Below are positions 12,239-24,411 of a stretch of 64,000 nucleotides of DNA, piece after piece. Source of the stretch: Gnetum montanum (taxonomy: Eukaryota; Streptophyta; Gnetopsida; Gnetales; Gnetaceae); contig MNCI01005798.1 in NCBI GenBank assembly GCA_015680685.1, positions 700,406-764,405 of the forward strand, in the 5' to 3' direction. How positions within the stretch are numbered: position 1 is the first letter of the stretch; each line of letters opens with the position of its first letter. Below the pieces are notes generated by a model. The model was not told the origin of the DNA and ran no database searches. It was given only the letters and a program-made list of their open reading frames with translations. The translations under genes were made by a program, and so were the position numbers.

Positions 12239-12958
12239 ATGAGGGATATGAATCCTCAACCCACAGTTGGATCTAATAACCTTATGAAGAAAAGACCTTT
12301 CTTCAGAACCAATAGTCTAACCAAGCCATCACAATCACAAGCGGTTGAACCTCTGAACACCTCTCCATCAATTAAGGCTTTAGAGCTCCCTTCAAACCAA
12401 ACACCAAGATCAATACATACAGTTATGTTAACACATGACATTACTTACTAGTTTAAGGTGGGCCACCTTCTCAGGAGATTCTCTGATCTTAGAAGCCCTC
12501 TAATCTATCTCCAAGTCACTGGGAATGAACCATGTAAAGCTCTTCTAGACTTAGGTTTCGGAGTCAACTTAATATCACCAGAGATGTACAAAGCCTAGAA
12601 CCTACCTCCATTAAGGACAAGTAATATTCACCTGTAGCTGGCCGACTAGTCCATCACTATCCCCTTGGGACTAGTGGAGGACATTGTTACCACTATATGT
12701 GGGTGGTCATACCTAGCTAATTTCCTAGTGATACAAGTAAACAATGATAAAGGGGACTTCCCAATAATAATGGGAAGGGCATGGCTAGGTACCATAAATG
12801 TGTGCCTAAGAATCCATGATCTTTCCCTAGAAATATCTAAGGAAAATACTTTTGGAAAGATCGAGAAGAAGAAAGTTCCATGCATCACATACAGTGATAC
12901 AGGGTGCGATTACGTGCAGAAATCATGGTTTGTGCAAAGTTTATCATTACCTACATGA
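12239..12958 (+). pseudogene. Retropepsin remnant of element A
   Basis: Aspartic protease of a Ty3/gypsy polyprotein. The frame reads ALLDLGFGVNLISPEMYKA, matching the D-L-G-A-S-x-N-L variant of the catalytic motif usual in the Athila/Tat branch; Ala-Ser are replaced by Phe-Gly. It is followed by IPLGLVEDIVTTI, FLVIQVNNDKGDFPIIMGRA and WLGT. Stops occur near 12450, 12597 and 12640. No RT follows it, unlike in a complete element. Confidence 0.75.
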
Positions 12959-15218
12959 AATTGGTATGCACAAGACATTAATATATGAAAGTTCTGGTAT
13001 GTAGTAGCCACACAACAAGAATTCACCTAGTGGCTAATAGCTGATTAAGAGAGAAACTCACTAACATACATGGAACTAACTGAGGGAATAGCTTGCGCTC
13101 ACATCTAAAGCATAAATGCACTGGAGTAAGAGCGTCGCCAACTTCCAAACATTAACCTTGAAAAAATCAATTGGGGGAAGTTGTAAATTCCTAAAAAGTT
13201 AAACAAAAATATTAATAAGAGATTACTAGTCAATGTGCAACAAACCAAACACTTCCATGAACTTAGAATGGCTAGTACACATAATACCTCTGAGAAGGGA
13301 TGAACCTACTCATTATTTCGAATCTCCTCCTTCCAACTCCATCATGGGGGAGATGGCCAACTTTGCTGATCATTTGAGGCCCTCAATTCCTTTTATAAGT
13401 TTTGGTTTTATAAATTTCTTTAAATTTTTTTTTTGCAACATCATTTTTACTTTTTCATTTCATTGTGTATTTTTTTGTTTTGTTAGGTTCATCACCTAAT
13501 AATTGCTCCTAATGGTGGTATGAACTGTATTCTATTGATTGCTAATGTTTGGTTTTTACCTTTGAGTTATAATGTTGATACTAAGGTATGGTTCTTTTGA
13601 TATAGCAGAAAATGAGTCCATGTCACCCATGCATTCATAAATTTCTATGGTCTCTCTTGGCTTGGAATTGTATGATCCCTTTCTTAATAATGAAACTATT
13701 AAAAAATTGGTGAGTGGGCATTTCTCAAACTGAGGAAGGACTCAAGGACTGAAAAGGGTGTGACTTCAAAGGGATTTGATGCATTTGTGCTGGCCATTCT
13801 CTTGGGTGCTTGGATGTTTTCTTCTTGAGTTGTCCTTACCATTTTGACATTTCTCCATTATCGAGAAGCTAAGCTAATAAAAATAATAATAAGTCTTTAC
13901 ATGGTATGGTTCTCAAGCAAAAAAAAGTGAGAAATCAAAGCACACCCTTTAGACAAAATAATCATCAGGGCTACAAGCATTGGTTATGGAACTAAAGAAA
14001 CATGTTCCCTATAACTAAGGCCCTTTCTCACTTCCTACTTTTCCCTTTCTTATTTTCTCAGATTAATGGTGACTCTTTGGTGGAAGCATTCCTATTACTT
14101 GAAGTGGATGGATTGACCAAGTGTATTAATGTGAAGTCACTAGATGTGGATTGTTTGAGGCTAGATTTGGAATGGGATCTACTCAGTCACATTAACCATA
14201 AATACACAAGGGGTTATATACCACATGGTTCTTGGGACTCCATTCCATTCTCTTCTTTCCATCATTATTTCTCCATTTTCCACCTCATTGCCGATTGTAT
14301 CAGTAGTCTATATTTTGGTTGATACATTGTTTTCTTTTTGGTAAATTTCTGTGGTTAAGACTTTAACTCTTGCTTTTGAATGACATTTCTAGAGCCTACA
14401 GACTCTTTGAATGTGGGTTTGTCAAGGCATAACAGGCATGAGCCTACTTTTGGGAGGATCCATTGGCATTCCTATTTGGTGCATCAGTTAATTTCTTTCC
14501 CTTAAACATTTCCACAATCAACATTTGTTTTGTTTTGTTCATTCCCACTTCTGACATCCATTTTATTAGCATTGATGTTGTTTCTTTTTCTCCATCTTTC
14601 TTATTTCTTATCTTTCTCCATTCTATCTCTATTGGTAGATCACTCTTAGTCATGGGGGTCCTAGCTGGTCCAATTTTTAAAATTTTCTCCTAACCCCTAC
14701 ACCTTAGGTAGTCACTAGTGTTATATCTCCAGAATCCATATTAAGCATATCACAACTCAGCCAATGGACCTTATAACAAGGCAAGGTATCAACTACATTG
14801 TGATTTATTTATCTTTTCTAATATGAGACTGTGTTGTGTGTGTAGATGGCAACCATACAACAATGGACTAGATCTAGAGGAAACACTTAGGATGGACTGG
14901 TGCTGGAATAGTTATGCAAGGAACAAGATTGATGGTGTGGTTATGAATGGACAACGAAAGGCATAATCCTTGCATTGGCAAAAACATGCCTTTTTCTTCT
15001 CTCTCTCTCTCTTCTCTCTTCTCTCTCAGCTACCAAATAAGGCTGAATGTCAAATGTGCATATTGTTCACTCTTATGGTCATGAACACTAATCTTGCCAT
15101 GTATTGTAATGTTGATCTGTTCACATGTCACCCCATTCACCAGTAGTATCATTCAAGTTAATAATCTCATACCTTTCCAATATTTTGTAAGGAACTTGAG
15201 GACGTGTTTTTATTCAAT
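12959..15218 (+). other. Non-coding 3' region of element A
   Basis: No conserved coding sequence. Up to about 13185 the sequence is unassigned, probably the pol deletion scar. From about 13190 to 15218 it is the inverted counterpart of 26400-24413 in element B, including a CT/AG microsatellite, so it is the normal post-integrase region of this family. The short reading frames (for example 14002-14322) are not preserved in the B copy. Confidence 0.7.
14998..15030. repeat. (CT)n microsatellite in element A
   Basis: Imperfect TCTCTC / CTTCTC tract. The inverted counterpart in element B is the GAGA tract at 24601-24632, so the tract predates the split of the two copies. Confidence 0.85.
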
Positions 15219-15228
15219 CATGGGGGTA
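15219..15228 (+). promoter_or_regulatory. Polypurine tract of element A
   Basis: CATGGGGGTA directly before the TG of LTR2; this would prime plus-strand DNA synthesis. The same sequence borders the inverted LTR of element B at 24402-24411. Confidence 0.75.
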
Positions 15229-16055
15229 TGCTGACCCACGATATTACATATGCAATATCACATCCACAATATCACATCTTCCACGTGATATCGCATACGC
15301 GATATCGCATCCTGCCTCATATTCTATAAATAAGAGATAGCATCCTTTGTTCCAAATAGTTAGACTTAGACCCTTAGCCAAACTCTTGCAGTTTTACCAT
15401 TCCAAAGTTAGAATAATTTCTGTGTGCCTGCAGTAGGAGTTATAGAGTGAACAAATATTTATTAAAGACAATTGTACCTGAGCACACATTTGTGTATGGA
15501 AATAAAGATGAACTTTATGATAAACCTTGTAGCATACGGACTAAGCTAATTAGTAATTAATTCTTATTGAATGTTTAACACTTTCCTAGTTAATTAATTT
15601 CTCTCTCAACCCTTGATCCTCTTAGTTAAGTGCAGTCAGTACGATCACTTCGAGCATGTGTGTAGTGCTTGGTAACCTAGTAACGATTAGGGTTTGGTAA
15701 TCCCAGCAATGTTGCAGTGGTTTAGGATGTGTATGAAAAGTAAGAATGGATACTAGTGTTAGGAAAATTAGAACCTAGTTAATGAATAGTTAATGTAAGT
15801 TAGTTACTTAGTTCTCTTTCCCTTTCCCTTATTAGCATAAGACATCAAAAAGATAAAAGTTATAAAAATCATGTACCTCAAGCTTACTTAACCATACACC
15901 TATGACAATACAAGTAAGTTTGGGAAGATAATGATTAATTAACTCTGAGTGTTACCTTAAGCCACGTAAGCACTTAGTACTTGGAGTTCGACCAAATCAC
16001 ACGTGAAACACTCATATTCGTATGGTTGCATGTAGGGGTACCTCACCAATCATCA
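15229..16055 (+). repeat. Element A 3' LTR (827 bp)
   Basis: Starts TGCTGACCC and ends CAATCATCA. TATA box at 15325-15332. Near its start it holds a cluster of GATATC/GCGATATC-type short inverted words (15239-15312) that is partly missing from LTR1. Confidence 0.9.
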
Positions 16056-16060
16056 ATTGG
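16056..16060. repeat. Target-site duplication of element A, right (ATTGG)
   Basis: Follows the CA end of LTR2; pairs with ACTGG at 9012-9016 with one mismatch. Confidence 0.6.
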
Positions 16061-17641
16061 GTATGCTTGGAAGTGTTGGAAACTAGTTTCCTTCACTGTT
16101 ACATTTGCTATGCTAAGTAGGGCTACTACGTTGATAGGGTTGCTACATTGTAGAGGACGTAAGCAGCGTAACATAGTGAACAATGTATCATGATGGATAG
16201 CATAGCACAATAGAGGGTGTGATGTAGTAGGCAATGTAACATAGTAAATGGTGCAACATAGTAGGTAGTGTAACATAGTAGATAGTTTTGGGGATTTCAT
16301 CCCACGAGGTCCCAAAGGAACCATCAACCGGGGTCGATATGTACCAACTAATGGGTAGACATCCACAAGGGTGTCACGACTACACTAGTTGGATGCTAGT
16401 AGTGGGGTACGAAATGCATGCAGGACTACCCGTGAAGCAAAGAAGGAACACAATGGTTTAGGCCATCTTTCTAGTGCCAAAAGCTATTACATCTAATTAT
16501 TGAGCATACAGCCTAGTCCTAGATCCATGTGAGGGCCATGCTAGAGAAAAGAAACAAAAATGGGATGCCTTGAATGGTCTAGTCGATCAGACAAGGACTT
16601 ATGCGGTGTACAATAACCTTTCGTAAATGATGGTTTTAAAGATGTTACATGTGGAGATTAAAGTGAAGGAAATGTAGCATATGGAATAGTTAAAGAATAA
16701 TAGAATATGTGACTAAGCAATAAATGTAAATAGATACACAATGATACAAAATTTATGTGATAAAAAAATGAAAGAAAAGCTTGGGTGAGATGGTGCATTG
16801 CCCCAAAATCAAGGGATTTGATCTTTGCTTGATTGAAGAAGGTGTACAACTGATGTGCAGTGTGGATAGGCATAGCTTATAATGTAATGGTATGGTCACA
16901 ACTCCTTGATTTTTGCCAATGGCCTACTAATAGGAACTAATGAGTTGGTGCTTGCTGGGCTAAGAGAGATCCAGGAAGTGCTACTACTAGAATTTGCTAT
17001 TTGTTAACCTTCTACTTGCAGTCTTTTTACCAGAGCCAATTGCTAGAAATCCAAATGCCAAATTTCAATCTCCAATCATAAGAAAGCCAAGTTCAAAAGC
17101 CAACCTTTGAAGCCAACCCATTTGAACATTGTTCGCTGGGGTATTTATAGAGCCAAGACTAGGAGAGAGACATGGTTTAGATGCCACATGTCCTAGGTCC
17201 CATGTAGCCTAAATTGTAAATGTGCAATACTAGTATGTAGTGCTATGTTGTAGTGTTACGTTGGTGTGCTATGCTACAGTGTAATGAGGCTAGACATGAA
17301 ACCTGCTAAGCTATGACCATACCATTTAGACTGCATGTGCCAAAATCTAGGGAACTACCATGTTTTTACAGAAAATGCCAATGTCAAATGCAAAGTGGAG
17401 CCTACACTCTAAGACTACATTTTCCTTGCTCTAGTGAGTAGGGTCAAGCATAGGGACAACTCTAGGAATCAACAAGGGGTGCAAAATAAAGAAAAATACT
17501 AATCATGTCTATCAAAGAGATGTCGGAGTAGAAATGATCATCACCAATGAGTTCTAGAGTTGCTGGAGACATCTTGAGGCCTCTACGTGAGTGTTAAGCT
17601 ATCTATGCTACCTAGTGTAGCAACATAGCTTGAATGTTGAC

Positions 17642-17690
17642 ATGCTACACTGTGCTACACTATGTAGCATAGTGCAGCGTAGTAGCTAGT
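17642..17690. repeat. TAGC palindrome cluster in element E LTR
   Basis: Self-complementary words TGCTACACT and TATGTAGCATAGTGCAGC sit side by side. Related clusters in the same LTR are at 17841-17874, 18241-18273 and 18419-18445. Confidence 0.75.
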
Positions 17691-18418
17691 TTTGAGATAG
17701 AGCTTGCCCAAAATCTAAAAATACCCCTTTGAGGCCTAGCTAGGCAGGCAACTTTAGCAATTGGCAACCCTATTCTTCATGTTGAAAGCACCTACGACCT
17801 AAGGACTTCATTCTTGGGATACTTTTAGGCTTTGTGTCCTTGCTACATTGTGCTACACTATGCAGCATAGCATACCATGGCAGCTAGTGTGACATGAATC
17901 CTAGCTTAACCTGCAATGCTTTGTCAAGAAACTTTGCTTGGAACCCAGGGCTGAAATGGGAAAGGCAATCTTGGAGGTTGGAGCATGGTGAAGTGAAAAC
18001 CTTTTGCTAGGGAAACTTGATGGAGGACCTTCATGCGTTCTAACCCCACTATGTTGTATAGTGTAGCATAGCATAGCATCCAGTATAACTTGAATTCTGA
18101 CTCACTTTGCAAAAATTTTATTGTAGGATGTTGATCATGTCCTAGAGTGGTAGTATAAGAATTTTAGATGGTCTAGGCATGGGCAATTATGTTTACTTCA
18201 TCAAAGCAATCTAAGTGGAAGTATTGCCACACTAAAACCATGCTACGCCGTGTAGTGTAGCACAGTGTAGCACTCAAATGAAGATGATTTTCGATGAAAT
18301 TTGCCACATTCTCCTATCTCATGTTGGTCCTGCTTAAAGGATGAAGCGGAGCAGGTGTCCTGGAGGGTTAAATCATTGTCAACTTCATCTTTGGTGCCTG
18401 ATCAGTTTTCACATGGCT

Positions 18419-18445
18419 TGCTACACTATGCAACGTAGTGTAGCA
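18419..18445. repeat. Perfect 10-bp inverted repeat in element E LTR
   Basis: TGCTACACTA, a 7-base loop, then TAGTGTAGCA: perfect arms. Member of the TAGC palindrome family of this element. Confidence 0.85.
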
Positions 18446-18849
18446 TAGCAGGTCTCGTAGTTAGAAAACTTGCCGAACTGTTTAGTCCATCCTAAACACT
18501 TTCAAAAACTCCTAGCATGGTCCCTAAGTAGACTGTCAACCAATTCATGTGTCAAGCTAGGCAAGCTAGAGGGTGTAGCAAGCCTATCAGCTTGAGAGAT
18601 AGAAAATTTTCTAGATTGCACGGTCTACCCCTAGTGCCTCTTTCATGCAAACGTGCCTCATGGCTAGGTGTTGCGTTGACTATGCTATAGAGGATGGCAG
18701 GAAACCTTGAAGGTGGCTTCACAAGAAGTAGGACTTCTTGGGTGCCATTTTGTCTTCATGGTCTAGTGTGACACCGTGGTTGTAAAGATCCTTGCCCAAA
18801 TTTCAGGACTGTGCTAAATCATCAGAGTCCCAAAATTGATGGTGTTTCA

Positions 18850-19849
18850 ATAGGTTACTACAACTACTAGCGCAAGTGGATGCCAGAATGTGGTGTAGCA
18901 TCTAGAATAATGATTGGTATAGTTACCAATGGCCCATGCCACTAATGCCTAGGTGCACCCCTTACACCACCTCATCCTGCCCTCTATACCTTTGTGAAAT
19001 AATGAAAAACTAATGGAAATAAAAATAAAAGGTGTAAAAGAAAACTTGTCTAGGCTCCACAGGAACCACATTCTACTCCTTCCTAGCACTACTAGCCTTA
19101 CTACCATGTCTCTTGGTAGGATCCACCCACTTCATTACCATGTGCATCCTTCCTCTTCTCCTAACATGGTATCATCTCATCCATAAGTAGTAATAAGTTT
19201 CAAGCTCTCTCCTCTTCCAAGCTCTAAAAGTATAAACTACCAAAACTATTATCTTTTGCTTCATAACTTTATTTCTCATACCCTCTCACTTTTCCTCTTT
19301 GTTTTCTTATCTTTTCCTTCATTGATACAAGATCATGAGTCCATTACATTGGTCTCCAGAACTTGGGTACCACAAGCCTAAAACTTTCTATGAACATCCT
19401 GATTTTGCTACGAGCCTAGCCTACATTACTTATGTTTCCCCTGCATACTCTCAATTACTAAAGTATACATAAAAGCTAATTTAAAAAGCTTTAAAATATA
19501 AAAATATTTCTAATTTTTCCCTTCTCATGACTCAAAAAATTTTCTAACTCTCCCTAGGTCTAACTTGTAAATTTACTTATAAATTATTCTAACTTTGTGA
19601 TTCTTATACTCTTCCTTATATAACTCTCATTTTACCTTGTTCTTGTAAGCCATGAACCCTACCATCTTCTATTGGCTATGCAAATCCCTTATCTTTAATG
19701 GGCCCCATGGTTACATTACCAAGTCTAACAATGAGGACTTAATTTAGCTATCTTCCTTTGACTCCTTAGATCCCTTAAACACTATTATCATAACACTAAA
19801 CATCATCAAGAAAGACTTAATCCCTTATTCCAACCTTTCCTTCTAGATC
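18850..19849. other. Gene-free flank between element E LTR and pol relic D
   Basis: ATAGG (18850-18854) would be the target-site flank of element E. No conserved coding sequence is seen. Pyrimidine-rich, AT-rich text with many stops in all frames; the right half may be the eroded protease-RT linker of relic D. Confidence 0.5.
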
Positions 19850-22800
19850 CCAAGCTTATCCTAACTAATGACCTCCTCATAGAACCCACTATCACTAATC
19901 ACTAAAATGAAGAAAAGATCCTTCAACTAGGGGTAAACTTGTCCAACAATATTAAGAAATCCATCCTTGTGGAAGGCTTAAAACTTGTCAAAAAATGACT
20001 TGAAAAATCAAACTTGACCTAGCCTTGGCCATCAAATATGAAATCACAAAACTTTACAACATAGGTTTCATATGCCCCATAAACTACTTGGACTAAGTAT
20101 CCAATAAAGTAGTTGTTTCTAAGAAAAACTATGTCATTGTAATCTACTTAGATTTTGTGATCTCTATAGGGTGACATGACTTCCCACTACTCAACATTAA
20201 ACAAATTATAGATAAAATGATAGTTCATGCTTTACTTAGTTTTATGGATGGATTTTTAGGATATAAGCAAATCCAAATCAATCCCAAGAATTAACATTTC
20301 ACAACTTTTATAACCCTATGAGGAACCTTCTCGTACATAAAGATGTCCTTTGGACTTAAAAATGTCAAAGCAATAAATCAATGTGTTATGACCTTCATAT
20401 TTAGTAACAAGGTATTCAAAACTATCAATGATTATGTTAATGATCTATCTATCAAGTCTATTATAGTCACTAATCACGCCACTAATTTAGAAATATTCTT
20501 ATCCTAATGCAATGAGTACAACCACTAAATTAACTTTAAAAAGCTAGGAGAAATGCTAGGATTTCTAGTTTCAACTAATCCTATTAGAGTAGACCGTAAT
20601 AAAGTTTTTATTAATATTAGAATTCCTAGTATTAGACAATATACCTCTTACCACCTAAGTACCTAAAAGACATGCACATCCTACAAGGTAGACTCAAATC
20701 CAATCATCATTTCTTATGTAATCTACGTAACCAATTTCATCCACTTTCTCATCTTTTTAAGAATAAACTACTATTAACCAGGACTTAAAGTGTTAAGAGG
20801 TCTTTGATGCAATTAAGCATACTCACTAATCTTCCAATTTTTTATCCACCTTAATTTAATCAATCATTTCTATTTCACTAAATATAATTATTACATTGCA
20901 TTTATGCTTTGTTAATGACATGAAAATGATGTAAATATTTGTATCTACTACATCTCTCATCCTTTTTCTAATTATGAAACACACTACACAAACATAGAAA
21001 AATCTTACTTAGGCCTTATCTTTGCTCGTAAGAAATGGAGACACTACTTACTAGGGATAAATGTTCATGTGATCTATCAACATAATGTGTTATGATCTAT
21101 TGCTACCAAACCCTATGATAATATCTACATGGCCAAATTAAAAAAACTTCTCATTAAGTTTGATTTAACCTACCTTGCCAAACACTCTATCAAAGGCTAG
21201 GCCATAGTGGATCTCATTACATCAACCCTACTATTAAAATCTTTGAAAATCGAGTGACATCATAATAATCCTTCTTTCAACTACAACATTAACATATGAG
21301 AATTTTGATTTGGATGCTCATACAACTCAAGGTTTTATGCAACTTTTGTTCTTCATCATTAAGATATGGATCCTATCTAAAAAACTTATAACGTTAATTT
21401 TTCATGCACTAACAATGTTACCAAATACAAGGATTTTAATCAAGATTTTCTCTTAGCACTTCAAATAGTAATTAATAGGTTTTTCATCCATGGTGATTCT
21501 CAGTTAGTCATACACCAAGTTAATAATGAATACACTTGTAAGGCTAAATACCTTTAGTCTTATCTTGACTTACCTAAAAATCTAGTTTCTCAATTTAATG
21601 AATGGTTACTCATGCATCTACATCACTCGAAAAGCATTCTTGCTAATATTTTAGATCCATTTTCTCTTGTTGTTAATCCTATTTTTTAAAAAAATATCAT
21701 TTAACTTATTCAACATAAGAAACACTGATAACTCTCATAGATATACAACGTAGAGGCTTGGTTAACTTACAAGAAGTTGAATAATACCAAAACATCATAC
21801 AATACCTATAATTTGGAGAAACTCCCAGACATTTGTCAAGATCAAAAATTTTCTCTATAAATGTTCCAAGCATTTTTCTATTATTGAGCCTAGTATTTTA
21901 TGTTGTATTTCTACATCATGCATTCTTCTATGTTGTCTAAGTCATGACAAAGCTTAAATAGTCCTAGAACAGGGACATTCAAGTATATGTAGTGTTTACT
22001 TGGGCTCATGATCTTTGGTAGCTCATATTATTTCAATCAATTATTGATGGCATATGATGTTTAGAGATGCATAAATGATAGTTAAGATTTTTGATACATA
22101 TCATCATGCTCCACTTATTTATGTTCCATTACAATAGCTTAGGACTTCTAAAATTATGTGGCCCTTCTAAAAGTAGGGGCTAGATCTCATGGATTCCATC
22201 AATTGTTCCTCATCCACTAGTCACTAGTTCATCCTAATAGTTATAGAATATTTTATCAAAAGGGTTGAGGTTATTCTCTTAAAATTTTCAACCTTTAAGT
22301 ATATCTATCCTTTCATCTTAGATCATAAAATCACCTACTTTGGTATTTCCTTCACATCTTCACTAATAATGGATCTTAATTCAAGAGCAAAACAACTAGC
22401 TAAATTTTATGATAAATACTAAATCATCCAATCATTCTTAACCCAATGTAATCCCCAATCTAATGGTTAAGCTAAGTCAACCAATAAATTCCTTATCTAC
22501 CTACTTAAAACCATGGTTGAAAATTCCAATGCAATTGGTGTATCCTATTATTTCATGTCCTTCCAGTCTAACAAACCACCTTTAAAATTGAAACTAGATA
22601 AATCTCATTCATGCTTATCTATGGATTGGAAGCAATGATTCTATTGGAGTTGGATGTATTCTCGCTTCAATTATTTTTGAACAATTGGATATTAGATGAT
22701 GAAAAATGACAACATGAACTATGTTAAGCTAGATATCCTAGAAGAAAATTATAAGCAAGTAGCAATCAAGATTCAAAATTATCAAAAGATTATGTGTCAT

Positions 22801-23015
22801 TACCGTGAAAATCATGTTAGACTAAGAAAAATCAAAGAAGATGATCTTATCCTAAAGCATTTTCCTAATTTCAAAACTTCTAAAAGCTCCATAAACTGGT
22901 AAGGTTTCTTTATCATTTTTAAAATCCTTAACAATGAAGCATATTATTTGGCAAACTTGAATAGAAGTCATTATCCAAATCTTGTAAAGAGAGCTTACTT
23001 AAAATAATACTATAT
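19850..23015 (+). pseudogene. Eroded Tat-type pol relic D (RT, RNase H, aRH, INT)
   Basis: Plus-strand remains of a pol gene with stops in every domain. Seen in order: an RT linker near 19920; RT with LLSFMDGFLGYKQIQINPKN (about 20235), FITL-GTFSYIKMSFGLKN and YVND where the catalytic motif should be Y-x-D-D (about 20430); RNase H debris near 21000; an aRH fragment with GDSQLVIHQVNNEYTCKAKY (from about 21490); an integrase core fragment (22230-22500) with NPQSNG-AKSTNKFL; and an integrase C-terminal frame at 22696-22902. The order RT-RNH-aRH-INT matches the outer element. The text is markedly AT-rich, as expected for old methylated DNA losing CpG. No gag, protease or LTR can be assigned to it. 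Confidence 0.7.
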
Positions 23016-23638
23016 TTAAGGTATATATATCAATTTTACTCTAACCCTTTCACTTACTTTATCTATGTTTTATTGATTTAATTTTTATTTCCTCCCTATC
23101 TTGTTCTTCCTTCCTTTCTCTCTTTCTTTCTATTTTATGTTTCTTTCTTGTATCTCACTTGTGCAATTTCATTTATTTCCCCTAATCTCTACTAATATTT
23201 CCTTTTATTAGCACACAATGGTAAGGATATTTATCAAAAATCTACCTCATGCAAAGAGTAATGAGTATTCTATTATTTCTACTTCATTTGAGTGTGTGTT
23301 GAGTTTAAATGGGATAGTAAGAAAATTTATCAATTTATCAACATCAATAATCATCAGAGTATAGGACCTAGCCATGCCCCACTTCTATGGCATAGAAACT
23401 CATCTTGGTGTATAAGTGATATGCCTTATTTCTCCCTTAATTTTATTATTTTCTAATTTTGTATCTCTATATTTTATCTTCCCTCTCTCATGTTTCTCTT
23501 TTCTTCCTTAAGTCTCCTTCCTATCTCATTTCATTTTCTTTAATTAACATATCAATAAGGATTAAGTCCTTCTATTCTATTCTAAGAATTTGTTGATAGC
23601 ATTAGTGGAATAAGGTATGAACATCATCAATAGCATGT
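23016..23638. other. AT-rich gene-free stretch between relic D and element B
   Basis: T/C-rich text with no conserved reading frame. Its last five bases (CATGT, 23634-23638) would be the target site of element B. Confidence 0.55.
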
Positions 23639-24401
23639 TTATGAGTGGCAAGGTACCCCTACACTCAACCATATGAATACGAGCATCTCACATGCGATCT
23701 GGTCGAACTCCAAGGACTAAGTGCTTACGTGCCCTAATGGAACACTTAAGGTTAATTAATCATTGTCTTCCAAAAATTACTTGTATTATCACCGCTGTAT
23801 GGTTAAGCAAGCTTGAGGTATGTGATTTTTATGTTTTTTATCTTTTTAACACCTATGCTGAGAGGGAAAGGTGAAGAGAACTAATGGACTAACTTTCATT
23901 AACTATTCACTAACTAAGTTCTAATTGTCCTAGCACCAGTATCCATTCCCACTTGTCGTACACACCCTAAACCAATACAATGCTTCTGGGATTACCAAAC
24001 GCTACTCATTACTAGGTTACCAAGCATTACACACATGCTTGAAGTGGTCGTACTGAATGCACTTAACTAAGAGAGCCAAGGGTTGAGAGAGATTAATTAT
24101 CTAAGAAATCATTTAAATATTTAACAATAATTAAATCCCATTTAGCTTAGTCCACATGCTGCAAGGTTTATCAAAAAGTTTGTCTTTATTTCCGTACACA
24201 AATGTGTGCTCAAGTACAATTTGCTTAAATAAAGAACCGTTCACTTTGAGACTCCTATTGCGGATACATGGAAATTATTCTAACTCTGGAATGGTAAAAA
24301 TGCTATAGTTTGGCTAAAGTTCTAGATCTATATTATTGAAGAAGGGAAAGCTGCCTCTTATTTATAGAACTTGTGACACGCCATGATATTGTGGCTCATC
24401 A
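23639..24401 (-). repeat. Element B 3' LTR (763 bp)
   Basis: On the minus strand it starts TGATGAGCCACAATATC at 24401 and ends near CTCATAA at 23639, with the terminal CA mutated. Inverted relative to the LTRs of element A, with matching TATA box and terminal sequence. Confidence 0.85.
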
Positions 24402-24411
24402 TACCCCCATG
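24402..24411 (-). promoter_or_regulatory. Polypurine tract of element B
   Basis: CATGGGGGTA on the minus strand, directly 5' of the LTR; identical to that of element A. Confidence 0.75.

Larger units (their letters stand above)
9017..16055 (+). mobile_element. Element A: Ty3/gypsy LTR element lacking RT and integrase (7039 bp)
   Basis: Order: LTR1 (9017-9749), primer site (9751-9768), gag region, protease, non-coding 3' region, PPT (15219-15228), LTR2 (15229-16055). The two LTRs match throughout, with roughly one difference per 8 bases in the stretches I compared by eye, so the insertion is old. No RT, RNase H or integrase can be found between the protease (ends about 12957) and the 3' region. 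The sequence from about 13190 onward matches, in inverted orientation, what lies downstream of integrase in element B (26400 down to 24402). A is therefore an internally deleted relative of B. It needed another element's enzymes to move, if the deletion preceded insertion. Confidence 0.85.
16061..18849 (-). repeat. Probable 5' LTR of element E (left boundary uncertain)
   Basis: Read on the minus strand it begins TGAAACACC at 18849, the same start as the LTRs of el-1 and the outer element. From about 16480 to 18849 it matches the outer element's LTR (28377-30204), for example around GATCCATGTGAGGG (16519) and at the TGAAACACC end. It carries many GCTACACTA/TAGTGTAGC palindromes. The exact left end and the primer site are not visible; 16061-16480 may be LTR or leader. 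With this orientation it is upstream of the gag-protease remnant of E, from which element A now separates it. Confidence 0.6.

Noticed and set aside
14002-14322. 106-codon plus-strand frame in element A
   Set aside because: Lies in the post-integrase non-coding region; the inverted counterpart in element B has no matching frame.
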